This document shows positions 1-8,103 of a stretch of DNA of 64,000 nucleotides, one piece after another. The notes under the pieces were generated by a model, which did not search any database, was not told where the DNA came from, and saw only the letters and a list, made by a program, of their open reading frames with translations. How positions within the stretch are numbered: position 1 is the first letter of the stretch; each line of letters begins with the position of its first letter. Origin of the DNA: Candidatus Fraserbacteria bacterium (GTDB lineage Bacteria; Bipolaricaulota; Bipolaricaulia; RBG-16-55-9; JAJCYT01); NCBI GenBank assembly GCA_029262795.1, contig JAJCYT010000012.1, positions 124,001 to 188,000 on the forward strand, written 5' to 3'. The position numbers and the translations under genes are program-made.

Positions 1-398
1 TCTTCAGTTTCGGCAGCCACAGCCGCCACACGATCCCCCACATAGCGCATTTTGTCATCCAGCAGGAAAAAATCCCACGGAGAGGGTTCTGGATAATCCT
101 GGCCTGCGCGTGTGTAAGGCACCCGATTGAACAAATCAGCGCGACGCCCAATGGGCCCTTTGGCTTTGGGCACATCTTCATAGGTCAGCACCGCATGAAC
201 CCCAGGCAGTGCTTTGGCTGCGGAAGTATTAATGCTCTTAATGCGAGCGTGAGCATGAGGACTGCCCAACACCTTGCCCACCAACATCCCCTGTTGGGGA
301 TAATCATCGGTAAAGGCCGGTTTGCCCGTGGCCAGTTGGCGACCATCGACTCGCCATAAATCTTTGCCGACCACATCAAATTCTGGACGGGTTGCCAT
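1..398 (-). CDS. Xanthine dehydrogenase/CO dehydrogenase-type molybdopterin-binding subunit (N-terminal part)
   Basis: The reading frame is open from the ATG at 398 to the window edge, giving 132 codons of what should be a protein of roughly 750 residues. The visible part matches the N-terminal a/b hammerhead domain of the large molybdenum-cofactor subunit of the xanthine dehydrogenase/CoxL family. Recognisable stretches are KVLGSPHAHARI, LPGVHAVLTYEDVP and RYVGDRVAAVAAE. The start codon overlaps the stop of the 2Fe-2S subunit gene by one base (TAATG), so the two are translationally linked. The gene order FAD, FeS, Mo is that of coxMSL-type operons. The catalytic residues lie outside the window, so the substrate (CO, purine, aldehyde or other) cannot be decided. 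Confidence 0.9.
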   Translation of the reverse strand, partial: MATRPEFDVVGKDLWRVDGRQLATGKPAFTDDYPQQGMLVGKVLGSPHAHARIKSINTSAAKALPGVHAVLTYEDVPKAKGPIGRRADLFNRVPYTRAGQDYPEPSPWDFFLLDDKMRYVGDRVAAVAAETE

Positions 399-877
399 TA
401 TTTTCCCTCCTTCATTTGCTTGGCAGCATTGAGAATGGCTTTAACGGGACGCTCATATCCTGTACAGCGACAAAGGTTGGCTGAAAGAGCTTCGCGTGCA
501 TCATCTTCCGTTGGATCAGGATTTTCATCAATCAAGGCTTTGGCAGACAACATCATGCCAGGAATACAAAAGCCGCACTGAACTGCGCCCACATCCAAAA
601 ATGCTTCTTGAATAGGGTGTAGTTTTGGTCCCTGAGACAAGCCTTCAATCGTCAACACAGAAGCGCCTTGCGCCTGTCCAGCCAACATCATGCAACAGAC
701 GATGGGCTCATTATTGAACAACACGGTACAAGTACCACAATCGCCTGTATAACAACCCACCTTGACGCCAAAATAACCTTCGCGTCGCAGCACATCGCTA
801 AGGCGGTCGTGGGGGTGGACATCAAAGATCTGATCTCTGCCATTTACGTTCATTTTCAATTCAAAGGTATTGCTCAT
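398..877 (-). CDS. 2Fe-2S subunit of xanthine dehydrogenase/CO dehydrogenase-type molybdenum hydroxylase
   Basis: This protein of 159 residues carries electrons from the molybdenum centre to the FAD subunit through two [2Fe-2S] clusters. The N-terminal plant-ferredoxin-like domain has Cys42, Cys47, Cys50 and Cys62 (C-x4-C-x2-C-x11-C). The C-terminal all-helical domain has Cys101, Cys104, Cys136 and Cys138, in CGFC and LCRCTGY. All eight ligands are present. An in-frame Met lies 8 codons upstream, but the start at 877 has a GGGAGG Shine-Dalgarno sequence and an ATGA overlap with the FAD gene. Length and architecture are those of CoxS-type subunits. It lies between the FAD and Mo genes of one operon. 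Confidence 0.95.
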   Translation of the reverse strand: MSNTFELKMNVNGRDQIFDVHPHDRLSDVLRREGYFGVKVGCYTGDCGTCTVLFNNEPIVCCMMLAGQAQGASVLTIEGLSQGPKLHPIQEAFLDVGAVQCGFCIPGMMLSAKALIDENPDPTEDDAREALSANLCRCTGYERPVKAILNAAKQMKEGK

Positions 878-1719
878 TGATCCTCCCGAATCCCTAAACA
901 ATGTTGCAATGCACGGCGAGAAAGCACCATGCTCATGTGTTTTCGATAATCAGCACTGGCGCGTTGATCGCTGATGGGCTTTGCAGCTTCAGCACACAGA
1001 TCAGCCGCCTGTTGAATGTTTTCTTCATTGGCAGGTTTGCCTTCTAAAAAGGACTCTGCTTCCAAAATTCGAATGGGCGTGGGGGCCACGGACCCCAATG
1101 CAATTCGTGCTTTTTTAATCGTGTCGCCATCCAATTCTAAAAGAGCCGCCACACTGATCGAGGCAATGTCGCCTGGGTTTCGACAAATTTTCAGAAAATC
1201 CGTTTTGATATTTGCTGAAGGTTTTGGAATGCGAACTTCGATCAGCAGTTCCTTGTCGATCACGCTTTGATGTGGGCCGGTAAAAAAATCAGCAATGGGC
1301 AAGGTTCTTTGCCCATCCTGTCCTTGTACCACACAATTGGCTTCCAGTACCATCAAAGGCGGTGCCACATCGGCAGAAGGCACGGCGCTGGCAATGTTTC
1401 CACCCACCGTAGCCATATTACGAATGTGCCTGGACCCAAACTCCTTGGCGCATTGAAGCATCAGTCCCTCATCGGCGGCGGCCAGTTCGTCCCAGAATTC
1501 AACTTGGGAAATCGTTGCCGCAGCTCCAATCACAAATTCATCGCCATCCTGTTTGACTGTGTTGAGCAGGTCCCGCACATTCACCACAAAATCCGGCCAT
1601 TCATGCTTACAAAGCACATCAGTGCCGCCAGCCAGATATTCTCCACGGCCGGATTGTGAATACATCAATTCGATGGCTTCTTCCACCGACGCAGGATTAA
1701 AAAATGCTTTGACCGTCAT
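874..1719 (-). CDS. FAD-binding subunit of xanthine dehydrogenase/CO dehydrogenase-type molybdenum hydroxylase
   Basis: This is a CoxM/XdhB-like FAD subunit of 281 residues that passes electrons from the 2Fe-2S subunit to an acceptor. The PCMH-type FAD domain is marked by YLAGGTDVL near the N terminus and by RHIRNMATVGGNIASAVPSADVAPPLM, shown here only as a landmark for the flavin-binding loop. It is followed by the CO dehydrogenase flavoprotein C-terminal domain. A longer frame begins at 1734. The ATG at 1719 is preferred because GGAGGAG sits about 6 bases before it. The gene is first in a three-gene operon and overlaps the 2Fe-2S gene by ATGA. Confidence 0.93.
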   Translation of the reverse strand: MTVKAFFNPASVEEAIELMYSQSGRGEYLAGGTDVLCKHEWPDFVVNVRDLLNTVKQDGDEFVIGAAATISQVEFWDELAAADEGLMLQCAKEFGSRHIRNMATVGGNIASAVPSADVAPPLMVLEANCVVQGQDGQRTLPIADFFTGPHQSVIDKELLIEVRIPKPSANIKTDFLKICRNPGDIASISVAALLELDGDTIKKARIALGSVAPTPIRILEAESFLEGKPANEENIQQAADLCAEAAKPISDQRASADYRKHMSMVLSRRALQHCLGIREDQ

Positions 1720-2069
1720 CCCACACTCCTCCAAAAGATCAAAACCACTTTTGTATTAGATTCAGATTTTTGATATTAAATCACGTTTTGCAGCCAACAA
1801 CATCTCATTTGATCTGCATTATATGACAAATACACTCTCATTGGCAAAGAAAAAAAACACTTGTCAACTCTATGTTTTTCCCAATTTCATGATCGAAAAA
1901 AATCAAAGATGGAAAGAAAGAACCCCTATTCGCAGTCTAATCGTAGCCCCCTTAATGCCTTAAGGGGGTTGGGGGATTAGAGCCCCTATCCATGGTATTG
2001 GTCTATTTTTCTAATTTAGATATTTTTCTTAGATAAAACGAAGTTGGACTTTTGAAGTTTTGTTAAATC
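1720..2069. other. Intergenic region: upstream of the molybdenum hydroxylase operon
   Basis: This stretch of 350 bases holds no credible gene. It is AT-rich near the operon start (about 1740-1900) and must contain the promoter for the coxMSL-like operon, but I could not fix a convincing -35/-10 pair. It also contains the hairpin repeat at 1937-1980. The part next to the DUF493 gene shows nothing recognisable. Confidence 0.6.
1937..1980 (-). repeat. Dispersed hairpin repeat, copy 1
   Basis: The core is a perfect 9-bp inverted repeat, CCCCCTTAA (1947-1955) and TTAAGGGGG (1960-1968), around TGCC. It is followed by TTGGGGGATTAG, and the other side carries TAATCGTAG. Two further copies with the same C-rich arm and CACGATT flank lie at 43983-44019 and 56672-56708, so this is a repeat family rather than a single terminator. 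Confidence 0.75.
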
Positions 2070-2330
2070 CTAAAGTACAATTTTAATTGCCTCATGCTGG
2101 CTCAACAACTCATAGATGCTCAGACGCTGAGCTTCGTCCTGGACGACCAATTCGAGTTTGAGGGAAAGGTAACGGCCTGTTTTGCTGTTGTTCGAAAAAC
2201 TCAAGGTATGTTCCAAGTCGCCAATCACATCGGCAACCGCTTGGCGTAAATCCTCTTGAATCGAGCCAATGATCTTATACGTCCAAGGACAGGGATATTC
2301 GAGTTCAATTTGATATTCATTCAAGTCCAA
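2070..2330 (-). CDS. DUF493 (YbeD-like) family protein
   Basis: This small cytosolic protein of 86 residues fits the DUF493/YbeD family by length and pattern. It has a YPCPWTYKIIG start, a central SKTGRYLSLKLELVV strand (family members have a similar S-x-x-GKY-x-S strand) and an IYELLSQHE-AIKIVL C terminus. YbeD-like proteins have a ferredoxin-like, ACT-type regulatory fold. Their molecular role is not well established. The gene lies alone on the minus strand, 85 bases after the M48 protease gene, and could be the last gene of that operon. Confidence 0.8.
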   Translation of the reverse strand: MDLNEYQIELEYPCPWTYKIIGSIQEDLRQAVADVIGDLEHTLSFSNNSKTGRYLSLKLELVVQDEAQRLSIYELLSQHEAIKIVL

Positions 2331-2415
2331 GCCAAATCACCTTTTAATATTATACATTTGGTTTTCAGGTGATTTCAATCTGCCAGGTTTGATAAATAAA
2401 GGACGTGCTTCACTT

Positions 2416-3252
2416 TCAGTTGCCCGCCAGCCTGAGCACGGATGAGACTGGGAACTGGCAGGTTAGCCCTTCCAGTTGGTCAATTCTGCGACCGGCAATG
2501 GGATGGGTGCGGAGAAATTCTGGTGTGGTGCCTGGGTCAAGCTGTTGAAATAGTTCAAACACTTCTTTCAAGCCTGATGGATCGAAGTTGCTGGCACAAG
2601 TGAGCACATAACCAAACGCATCAGCTTTGGATTCCTGCTCGCGGGAAAAGCTGAGTTGAAACAAAATATTTAACCCGCTGGCAATGTCGTTGGTCAATTC
2701 GCTGGAAAAAACATTGCCCAACGCCCACAACAGGATGTCGCCTTTGGCTGCCGTTTCAAACGCCCTGGCGGTGTGGCGCAATACCACATGACCGAGTTCG
2801 TGACCGAGAATACCGGCAATTTGATCGTCGGAATTCATTTGATTTAACAAACCGGCGGTGATGTAGATGGAGCCATCCGGCAACGCAAACGCGTTGATCT
2901 CTTCACTGTTTAGCACTTGAAACCTGAAGGGATGGACGGTCCAATTTGGGCTCTGGCCAGTTTCAGATTCGATTTGCTGCTCCAGACTCAACAGACGTTC
3001 CAGCAACAAGCGTCCGATTTGGCTAACTCGGTCTTGAGGGACACCGCGCATTCGGCCCCCCAACGCATCTTCAAACTCAGGGGCCAGGGTCCGACCCTGA
3101 TTGATTTGTTCGGTGACGGATAACGGCACGCGATCGCGCTTCATGTTGAGGGGATCGACAAACACATCGCCTTCACTGATGGACAACCAGACCCACAAGC
3201 CTGCAGCCAGCAACACAACCAGGCCGATATTGATCCATTGTTCGTTGGTCAT
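2416..3252 (-). CDS. M48-family zinc metalloprotease, membrane-anchored
   Basis: This peptidase of 278 residues has one N-terminal membrane anchor (about residues 7-24), so the catalytic domain probably faces the periplasm. The zinc motif HELGH is at 151-155. The third zinc ligand is probably the Glu in REQESKADAFGY (about residue 207), which is the usual ExxxD arrangement of M48 enzymes. PDGSIYITAGLL before the motif is typical of BepA/YcaL-like and Oma1-like members. The start overlaps the stop of the upstream LolA-like gene by ATGA, so the two are co-translated. A role in envelope protein quality control alongside the LolA-like protein is an inference. Confidence 0.93.
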   Translation of the reverse strand: MTNEQWINIGLVVLLAAGLWVWLSISEGDVFVDPLNMKRDRVPLSVTEQINQGRTLAPEFEDALGGRMRGVPQDRVSQIGRLLLERLLSLEQQIESETGQSPNWTVHPFRFQVLNSEEINAFALPDGSIYITAGLLNQMNSDDQIAGILGHELGHVVLRHTARAFETAAKGDILLWALGNVFSSELTNDIASGLNILFQLSFSREQESKADAFGYVLTCASNFDPSGLKEVFELFQQLDPGTTPEFLRTHPIAGRRIDQLEGLTCQFPVSSVLRLAGN

Positions 3253-4106
3253 GGTTCGATGCCAAATTCCGCGGGGTCAAATTCCGCTAAATTTTCGACC
3301 ATGAAGATTTCATCAGGAAGGTTTTCCAATTGCTGTCGTTCAGAGATGATAATTTCCGTTTTTCCGTTTTCCAACACATCGTCAATCACAATCAGATTGG
3401 GCTCGATATCGTCATTGAACTGCACAAAATTGTCCACAGTGGTCATTTGAGCCAGTTGTCCATTGGCGTTGTTGAGTTCGGCTTTAAGCACCACAAACGT
3501 TTCCATATCCACCCAGGCGGTGCCGCTGGGGAAATCCACATTGGCTTCGGGCAGCTGACTCAGTTCCAGGCGAAAGGCCATGCGCTCCTGCAACTCACCT
3601 TCCCAGGTGACGCTAAGTGTGCCCTCTCCCACCACTTCAGCCGTGTAATCCTCGCTGAAATCCAGGCCGGTGCCAATTTGATCATTGCTCAAATTGCTGC
3701 CTGCAAAACCGGAATTGCGATCCTCACTGGACACCAGTTCCTTGGCCTGCCCCAACGCTGATAAAAACAACCAGAAGCGTGCCTGATCGCCCGTGTTTTC
3801 AGGATCGACGCTGAGAAAAATGGTTCCACGCTCAAGTTCGGGCTCCAGGAAAAAAATCAACAGGCGGTTGGGCTGGCTTTCCTCACGTTTGCTAAAGGTC
3901 GCAAATTTGCGCGTGATCTTTAAATCAGTGCTGTCGGTGATGTTAAAATCCATCAAACTGATGCGATTGCCCAGGGCTGTGATCGACCCTGCGTTGGATG
4001 CTCTTTCCAAAATGTCATTCCCAGTCAAAGGTTGAGCGCCAAGCCAGCCGACACTCATGGTCAGCAACAGGGCAACCAGCGCTGTTATCGCCGTGATTCT
4101 TTTCAT
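3249..4106 (-). CDS. Outer-membrane lipoprotein-sorting (LolA-like) protein
   Basis: This exported protein of 285 residues has a signal peptide (MKRITAITALVALLLTMSVG, then cleavage near GAQP). The body follows the LolA-like 'outer membrane lipoprotein-sorting' pattern: a strand with RLLIFFLEPELERGTIFL, a FWLFLSALG segment and an aromatic, acid-rich C-terminal half. Members of this group often accompany MMPL/RND exporters and TetR regulators and are thought to bind lipid-like cargo in the periplasm. Here the TetR gene is directly upstream, and an MMPL exporter lies 4 kb away on the other strand. The start at 4106 is chosen over 4127 because a G-rich ribosome-binding site precedes it. Confidence 0.8.
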   Translation of the reverse strand: MKRITAITALVALLLTMSVGWLGAQPLTGNDILERASNAGSITALGNRISLMDFNITDSTDLKITRKFATFSKREESQPNRLLIFFLEPELERGTIFLSVDPENTGDQARFWLFLSALGQAKELVSSEDRNSGFAGSNLSNDQIGTGLDFSEDYTAEVVGEGTLSVTWEGELQERMAFRLELSQLPEANVDFPSGTAWVDMETFVVLKAELNNANGQLAQMTTVDNFVQFNDDIEPNLIVIDDVLENGKTEIIISERQQLENLPDEIFMVENLAEFDPAEFGIEP

Positions 4107-4204
4107 CAAACGTTCCCCCCAGGGCATGTTTTTATATTTAAAGTCATATTGTATCTATTCACCAGTTCGTGCACCTTCCTATGATACGTTTTTTGGCGCA
4201 TTTG

Positions 4205-4801
4205 TCAGGTCGGTTTGATCCCCTGCCAAATGAACTCTGTCAGCTCCTCTGCCGCATGATCACGGATGCGTTTTGCAGCGTCATCATCGTACAAGGAGGC
4301 GCGCACCATAACGGAGCGATTGGCCCCCATGATGGCGTGGGCCAACACCAATGGATCGGCTCGACGAAGCTCACCACGATCCATGGCTGCCTGAAGCATC
4401 AGCACCATGCGATCTGGAATTTCTTTAAACAGCTTGTAGGTGAATTTTTCCAGCTTCCCGCTCAGGTGTAATTCTTCGCCAAGAAAAAGCCGCATCATAA
4501 ATTTGTTTTCCACCGCCCGTTCCATATGGAAGGCAATAATTTGCTTAATTTGTTCACGCATCGGCAAATCTTTGCCCACAATCTGCAGCACCGCAGCTTG
4601 GCGTTCGTTCATCTCTGTGTCCAGAATATGAATCAGGATATCTTCTTTATCCTTAAAATGGTTGTAGAGCGTTCCCACAGCCACATCTGCCTCGGCTGCA
4701 ATTTGCTGGGCGGTGGTCGAATAAAACCCATGCCGGGCAAACACACTCAAAGCCGCCTGCCGGATCAGTTCCTTTTTGTCCACTTTAATTGAAGTTGCCA
4801 T
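4205..4801 (-). CDS. TetR/AcrR-family transcriptional regulator
   Basis: This regulator has 198 residues from the Met at 4801, or 205 from the alternative Met at 4822. The N-terminal TetR helix-turn-helix is clear: RQAALSVFARHGFYSTTAQQ, then VAVGTLYNHFKDKEDIL. The remaining helices form the ligand-binding domain, which is not diagnostic. A perfect palindrome, TGAATGATCATTCA, covers 4808-4821. Starting at 4801 leaves this operator-like site in the leader. Neither start has a good Shine-Dalgarno sequence. The gene is first in the TetR, LolA-like and M48 cluster and probably represses it together with itself. Confidence 0.92.
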   Translation of the reverse strand: MATSIKVDKKELIRQAALSVFARHGFYSTTAQQIAAEADVAVGTLYNHFKDKEDILIHILDTEMNERQAAVLQIVGKDLPMREQIKQIIAFHMERAVENKFMMRLFLGEELHLSGKLEKFTYKLFKEIPDRMVLMLQAAMDRGELRRADPLVLAHAIMGANRSVMVRASLYDDDAAKRIRDHAAEELTEFIWQGIKPT

Positions 4802-4807
4802 AATTTC

Positions 4808-4821
4808 TGAATGATCATTCA
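4808..4821. promoter_or_regulatory. Palindromic operator, candidate TetR autoregulatory site
   Basis: TGAATGATCATTCA is a perfect 14-bp palindrome just ahead of the TetR start codon. It resembles the TGAATGA/TCATTCA half-sites of FadR (YsiA)-type TetR regulators of fatty acid degradation in Bacillus, with the spacer removed. Binding by the adjacent TetR protein is an inference from position and symmetry. Confidence 0.55.
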
Positions 4822-4862
4822 TTCATATTAAAGCGTATAACTGATGCCGCTTTTTGTCAAGA

Positions 4863-6293
4863 TCAAATGGGTTCTGCGGTGATCCATAAGGCAATTAGTT
4901 CCAAAATCAAGTCATCGCCCACCAACACATCCGCCCCCGGCACAAGTTCTGCCGTGATCCAAAAGCGGATGGAGACCAACACTTCATCATCACCATGAAT
5001 CCCATCGACATTCACATCCAGCGCGCGCGCCACTTTGGTTAAATCATTCACCTGATCAGGCACAGGTTCCGTGACAGTAAACGTGATGCTGGTCTGGGCC
5101 ACCCCACCTCGCCCATCTGACACTTGCAATTCAACCGTGTGCTCACCTAACGGTGGATTTTCCCAAATCAGGGTTGGGTCGTGGGTGCCTTGTATAAACC
5201 CATCCACAATCCAGGTAAAGGTCAATGGATCGTTATCAGGATCATTGGCCTGAGCAGTAAAGGTGATGGTATCCTCCGTGCTTGGTTTGCCTGGAGACAT
5301 CCTCAGGCTCAGACTGGGCGGTTCATTTTCAAGCTCCAACAAAGACAACACCGCTTCAAGGGCATCGATCCGTGGAAAGGTCAGCCTGCTGAGCGGGTCG
5401 GTGATCGGTTTGCCGGTGTCGGTTAGAATTTCACGTATTTCTTCAAGGGTCAGCCGATCATCTATCTGTAACAGTAGGGCAATCACACCCGCCACATGGG
5501 GGGCCGATGCTGAAGTACCAATGCTGACCAGCGACTCATTGACCGCGATCACGCTGCCCGGGGCCAGAAAATCCATGAAGTAAGCACGATTGGAGTAACA
5601 GGTGATTTTGTCGATCACCGGAAAATCGGAACAGACATTGGCTTGTTCCAGCTCGTTGGAGTTGTAATCGTAAACCGCGCCCACTGAAATGGTTTCAGGC
5701 ATACACTCAGGAAACCCCAACGCATTGGTAAATCCGTTGTTGCCTGCCGCCGTGACAAACATCACGCCTTCGGCCACCAGCTCTCGAATGATTTGACTGA
5801 AAGGGTCAGATTCCACACATTCGCGGTCGAAACGGCCCCCGCCGATGCTGTAGTTGATGATGTCAATTTCCCAGTCATCCACGTTTTCCAAGGCTTCCTG
5901 AAGGGCTTCAAACAGTTCTTGCGCGCTGAAGGCAAAACAGGGTCGGTCTGGCGTGCCGGGTACATCCAACGACACATTGATGCGCCTGATGCGCGCATCA
6001 GGCGCAACGGCTTCCACCACGCCACGAACCCAATCCCCATGAGCAAAGCGACCACAGGGATCGTCCCGTTCCGGGCGAAAGTTATCGATGATCAAAATAT
6101 TGACATCATCGCCCGTAATGCCCAAGTCATGAACACGATCCACCCCAATTTGCGGCAAACTCTGATTGAGGTTTGGCAACAGGGGGATGTTTGTAAAAAC
6201 ATCGGATTGACCGTAGCCGTTGGGTGCATCTGAAAACATTGCGAAGGTGGAGATGGCCAGCACCAGGCCAAGGAAGGTTCGTAGAAAAATCAT
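4863..6293 (-). CDS. Secreted subtilisin-like (S8) serine protease with Ig/PKD-like and dockerin-like domains
   Basis: This extracellular protease has 476 residues. A signal peptide covers about residues 1-29. The S8 catalytic triad is visible as Asp70 (ILIIDNF), His85 (FAHGDWV) and Ser261 (GTSASAPHVAG), with the oxyanion Asn185 in TAAGNNG. A PKD/cadherin-like Ig domain spans about 325-405 (ITFTAQANDPDNDPLTFTW). The last 55 residues hold an EF-hand loop of the form DxNxDGxxxxxE followed by FWITAELVPG and LIALWITAEP. Two exoproteins elsewhere in the window end with the same module. There are many Cys in the catalytic domain. It stands alone between two TetR genes. Confidence 0.92.
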   Translation of the reverse strand: MIFLRTFLGLVLAISTFAMFSDAPNGYGQSDVFTNIPLLPNLNQSLPQIGVDRVHDLGITGDDVNILIIDNFRPERDDPCGRFAHGDWVRGVVEAVAPDARIRRINVSLDVPGTPDRPCFAFSAQELFEALQEALENVDDWEIDIINYSIGGGRFDRECVESDPFSQIIRELVAEGVMFVTAAGNNGFTNALGFPECMPETISVGAVYDYNSNELEQANVCSDFPVIDKITCYSNRAYFMDFLAPGSVIAVNESLVSIGTSASAPHVAGVIALLLQIDDRLTLEEIREILTDTGKPITDPLSRLTFPRIDALEAVLSLLELENEPPSLSLRMSPGKPSTEDTITFTAQANDPDNDPLTFTWIVDGFIQGTHDPTLIWENPPLGEHTVELQVSDGRGGVAQTSITFTVTEPVPDQVNDLTKVARALDVNVDGIHGDDEVLVSIRFWITAELVPGADVLVGDDLILELIALWITAEPI

Positions 6294-6428
6294 ATGCTCT
6301 TTTTATACCATTGTATTGCAGTGGTTTAAAGGGGCCGTATACTTTAAAAGTGAGTGATGTCCTTCCTCTTTTACATCTAAAAATTATGACTTGGATCATG
6401 GCGGTCACCATATCGACTTGCTATACTA

Positions 6429-6450
6429 TTTTCGACTGATGAGTCGAAAA
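6429..6450. promoter_or_regulatory. Palindromic operator upstream of TetR gene
   Basis: Two perfect 9-bp arms, TTTTCGACT (6429-6437) and AGTCGAAAA (6442-6450), flank the spacer GATG. The site lies 20 bases before the start codon of the TetR gene at 6470, after AT-rich sequence that could hold the promoter. No T-run follows, so it looks like a protein-binding site rather than a terminator. Confidence 0.65.
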
Positions 6451-6469
6451 ACTATTTCAAGGTGATTTT

Positions 6470-7066
6470 ATGGGTGTTTCCGAGCGCCGATTACAAGAAC
6501 GAGAACAACGTCGACACACCATTGTAGACACTGCCCTTCAAGTGTTTTCCGAACAGGGCATTAAAGATGCAACCATAGATGAAATTGCGAACCGAGCCGA
6601 GCTTGGCAAAGGCACTATCTATTATTACTTCTCCTCCAAAGAAGAAATCTTAGAGGGCGCCATTGAAGCCACAGTCGATGCTCATTTTGAAGGTCTTTTT
6701 GAACGCACGGATCAACTCAAAACACCCTATGATATTGCTGAAGCCTTGCTGGTGGGCTGTGTAAACAATTTCCGCAAGAATCCTGCCATGTTTAAGGTGC
6801 TTTACATGGTGCTGACAGAGCCCCGCAATGCCCACCCTGGTGTGCTTAAAGGTTTTGTGCGACGCCATATGACCTGGTTGGATGATCTTAAAGCACTTGC
6901 GGTACCAATATTGGAAGCCCACGACCTAGAACCTTCGCCTTTTTTGCATTTTGTTGGTACCCATGTGCATGGCATCATGGTATTGGCATCAAGTGGTCGT
7001 TCCGTAGACGGCCTGCTCAACGATTCTTTAATAGCACTGAAATCCATTCTCGACAAAAAACCTTAG
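6470..7066 (+). CDS. TetR/AcrR-family transcriptional regulator
   Basis: This regulator of 198 residues has a classic N-terminal TetR domain: RRHTIVDTALQVFSEQG, then ATIDEIANRAELGKGTIYYYF and SSKEEIL. The C-terminal helical domain binds an unknown ligand. An AAGGTGA ribosome-binding site precedes the ATG. A perfect palindrome lies just upstream, so autoregulation is likely. The gene heads a plus-strand cluster with a secreted protein, an RND/MMPL exporter and two more genes. Control of that exporter set is the natural inference. Confidence 0.93.
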   Translation: MGVSERRLQEREQRRHTIVDTALQVFSEQGIKDATIDEIANRAELGKGTIYYYFSSKEEILEGAIEATVDAHFEGLFERTDQLKTPYDIAEALLVGCVNNFRKNPAMFKVLYMVLTEPRNAHPGVLKGFVRRHMTWLDDLKALAVPILEAHDLEPSPFLHFVGTHVHGIMVLASSGRSVDGLLNDSLIALKSILDKKP

Positions 7067-7079
7067 GAGGATGCTTAAA

Positions 7080-8045
7080 ATGTTCCGCAAAATTATGGTC
7101 GTAAACCTCATATTCCTTTTCAGTCTGACCTTGCTGATGGTCAACGCTTCATCTGCTGTCAACCCTGATGATGTCTTGGTCCGTTACCCAGATGGCTTCA
7201 CTCGCCTGCTGGTGGCTGATTTGGCCACGTTGGCAAACAACCCTGTATTGACCGAAGGCTTTTTGGATCCTTTGGCCGCAGCCCGTCATCCACTCAACGG
7301 TATTCGCCAGATTGTTGAAGACACTTTGGAACTCAACGCTGGCCTCACGTCTTTCGTGGCACATGGCACCGGCCCTGGCATGACAGGCGTGTCTTTGATT
7401 CAAGGCCTGCCGCTTGAAGCAGCCTTTGGCCCATTGATTGGGCTTCAATTTGCGGTGGGCGTGCCCATGTCGCCATTCACCAATTGGGAGTTGCAAGACA
7501 GCAACGGCCTTCCATTGATTCGCGCCGGCGGCGTGTTTGGCCCTGTGCAAATTCAATGGGGTTATGCTTTTGACTTTGTGGGTGATGCGCTTTGGGTGGG
7601 CACTGAAACCAGCTTCGGCCCGCCTGCCAACGTGGAAAAGTTGGAAGCCACGATGGGCGACATCACCGCTCTCATCCAGGGCGATGGTGATTTTTTTGAT
7701 GAATTGCTAATTGCCTTGGGCGCACGCGGTGGCGATGTTTCCTTTGTTCGCACCACGGATGCCTCAGTGGATCGCCCGACCTCAGCCGGTGAACAGGCGC
7801 TTGGGCTGGCTATGAGCTTTACCGAGTCCGGCGCAGTGGTCAACTTCGACGTGCGCTTTAACAGCAGTGCCGATGCGGCCGCAGCCTTGGCTGATCTGAA
7901 CGCTGGCACCAGCCCGTATCTGGCTCAAGATCTGTATCAGGGCGAGTTATTAAACGCCCGCCAGCAGGGACCTGAAATACTGTTTAGTGTCTCCACCACG
8001 CTCTCTGCAGCGGTTGGCCTGGTGATTCTGGTGATGCCACAATAA
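7080..8045 (+). CDS. Exported protein of unknown function
   Basis: The product is 321 residues with an N-terminal signal peptide (hydrophobic core VVNLIFLFSLTLLMVNAS). I do not recognise a family. The mature part is rich in Ala, Gly, Leu and Phe and has alternating hydrophobic strands, with no Cys and no obvious catalytic motif. The C terminus ends in another hydrophobic stretch (TLSAAVGLVILVMPQ). The start at 7080 is chosen because AGGAGG lies 8 bases before it; the ATG at 7071 directly abuts that Shine-Dalgarno sequence. It begins 13 bases after the TetR stop and is followed by a strong terminator. It could be a periplasmic partner of the exporter. Confidence 0.7.
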   Translation: MFRKIMVVNLIFLFSLTLLMVNASSAVNPDDVLVRYPDGFTRLLVADLATLANNPVLTEGFLDPLAAARHPLNGIRQIVEDTLELNAGLTSFVAHGTGPGMTGVSLIQGLPLEAAFGPLIGLQFAVGVPMSPFTNWELQDSNGLPLIRAGGVFGPVQIQWGYAFDFVGDALWVGTETSFGPPANVEKLEATMGDITALIQGDGDFFDELLIALGARGGDVSFVRTTDASVDRPTSAGEQALGLAMSFTESGAVVNFDVRFNSSADAAAALADLNAGTSPYLAQDLYQGELLNARQQGPEILFSVSTTLSAAVGLVILVMPQ

Positions 8046-8066
8046 ATTTCTTCTATATAGAAAGGT

Positions 8067-8100
8067 GCCCTCGCCTCGTTTTGGGCGAGGGCCATTTTCT
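8067..8100 (+). terminator. Rho-independent terminator
   Basis: The stem is GCCCTCGCC (8067-8075) paired with GGCGAGGGC (8084-8092) around an 8-base loop, followed by the T-rich tail CATTTTCTTT. It ends the TetR and secreted-protein transcript. It lies inside the 5' extension of the exporter frame, which argues that the exporter starts after it. Confidence 0.85.
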
Positions 8101-8103
8101 TTA

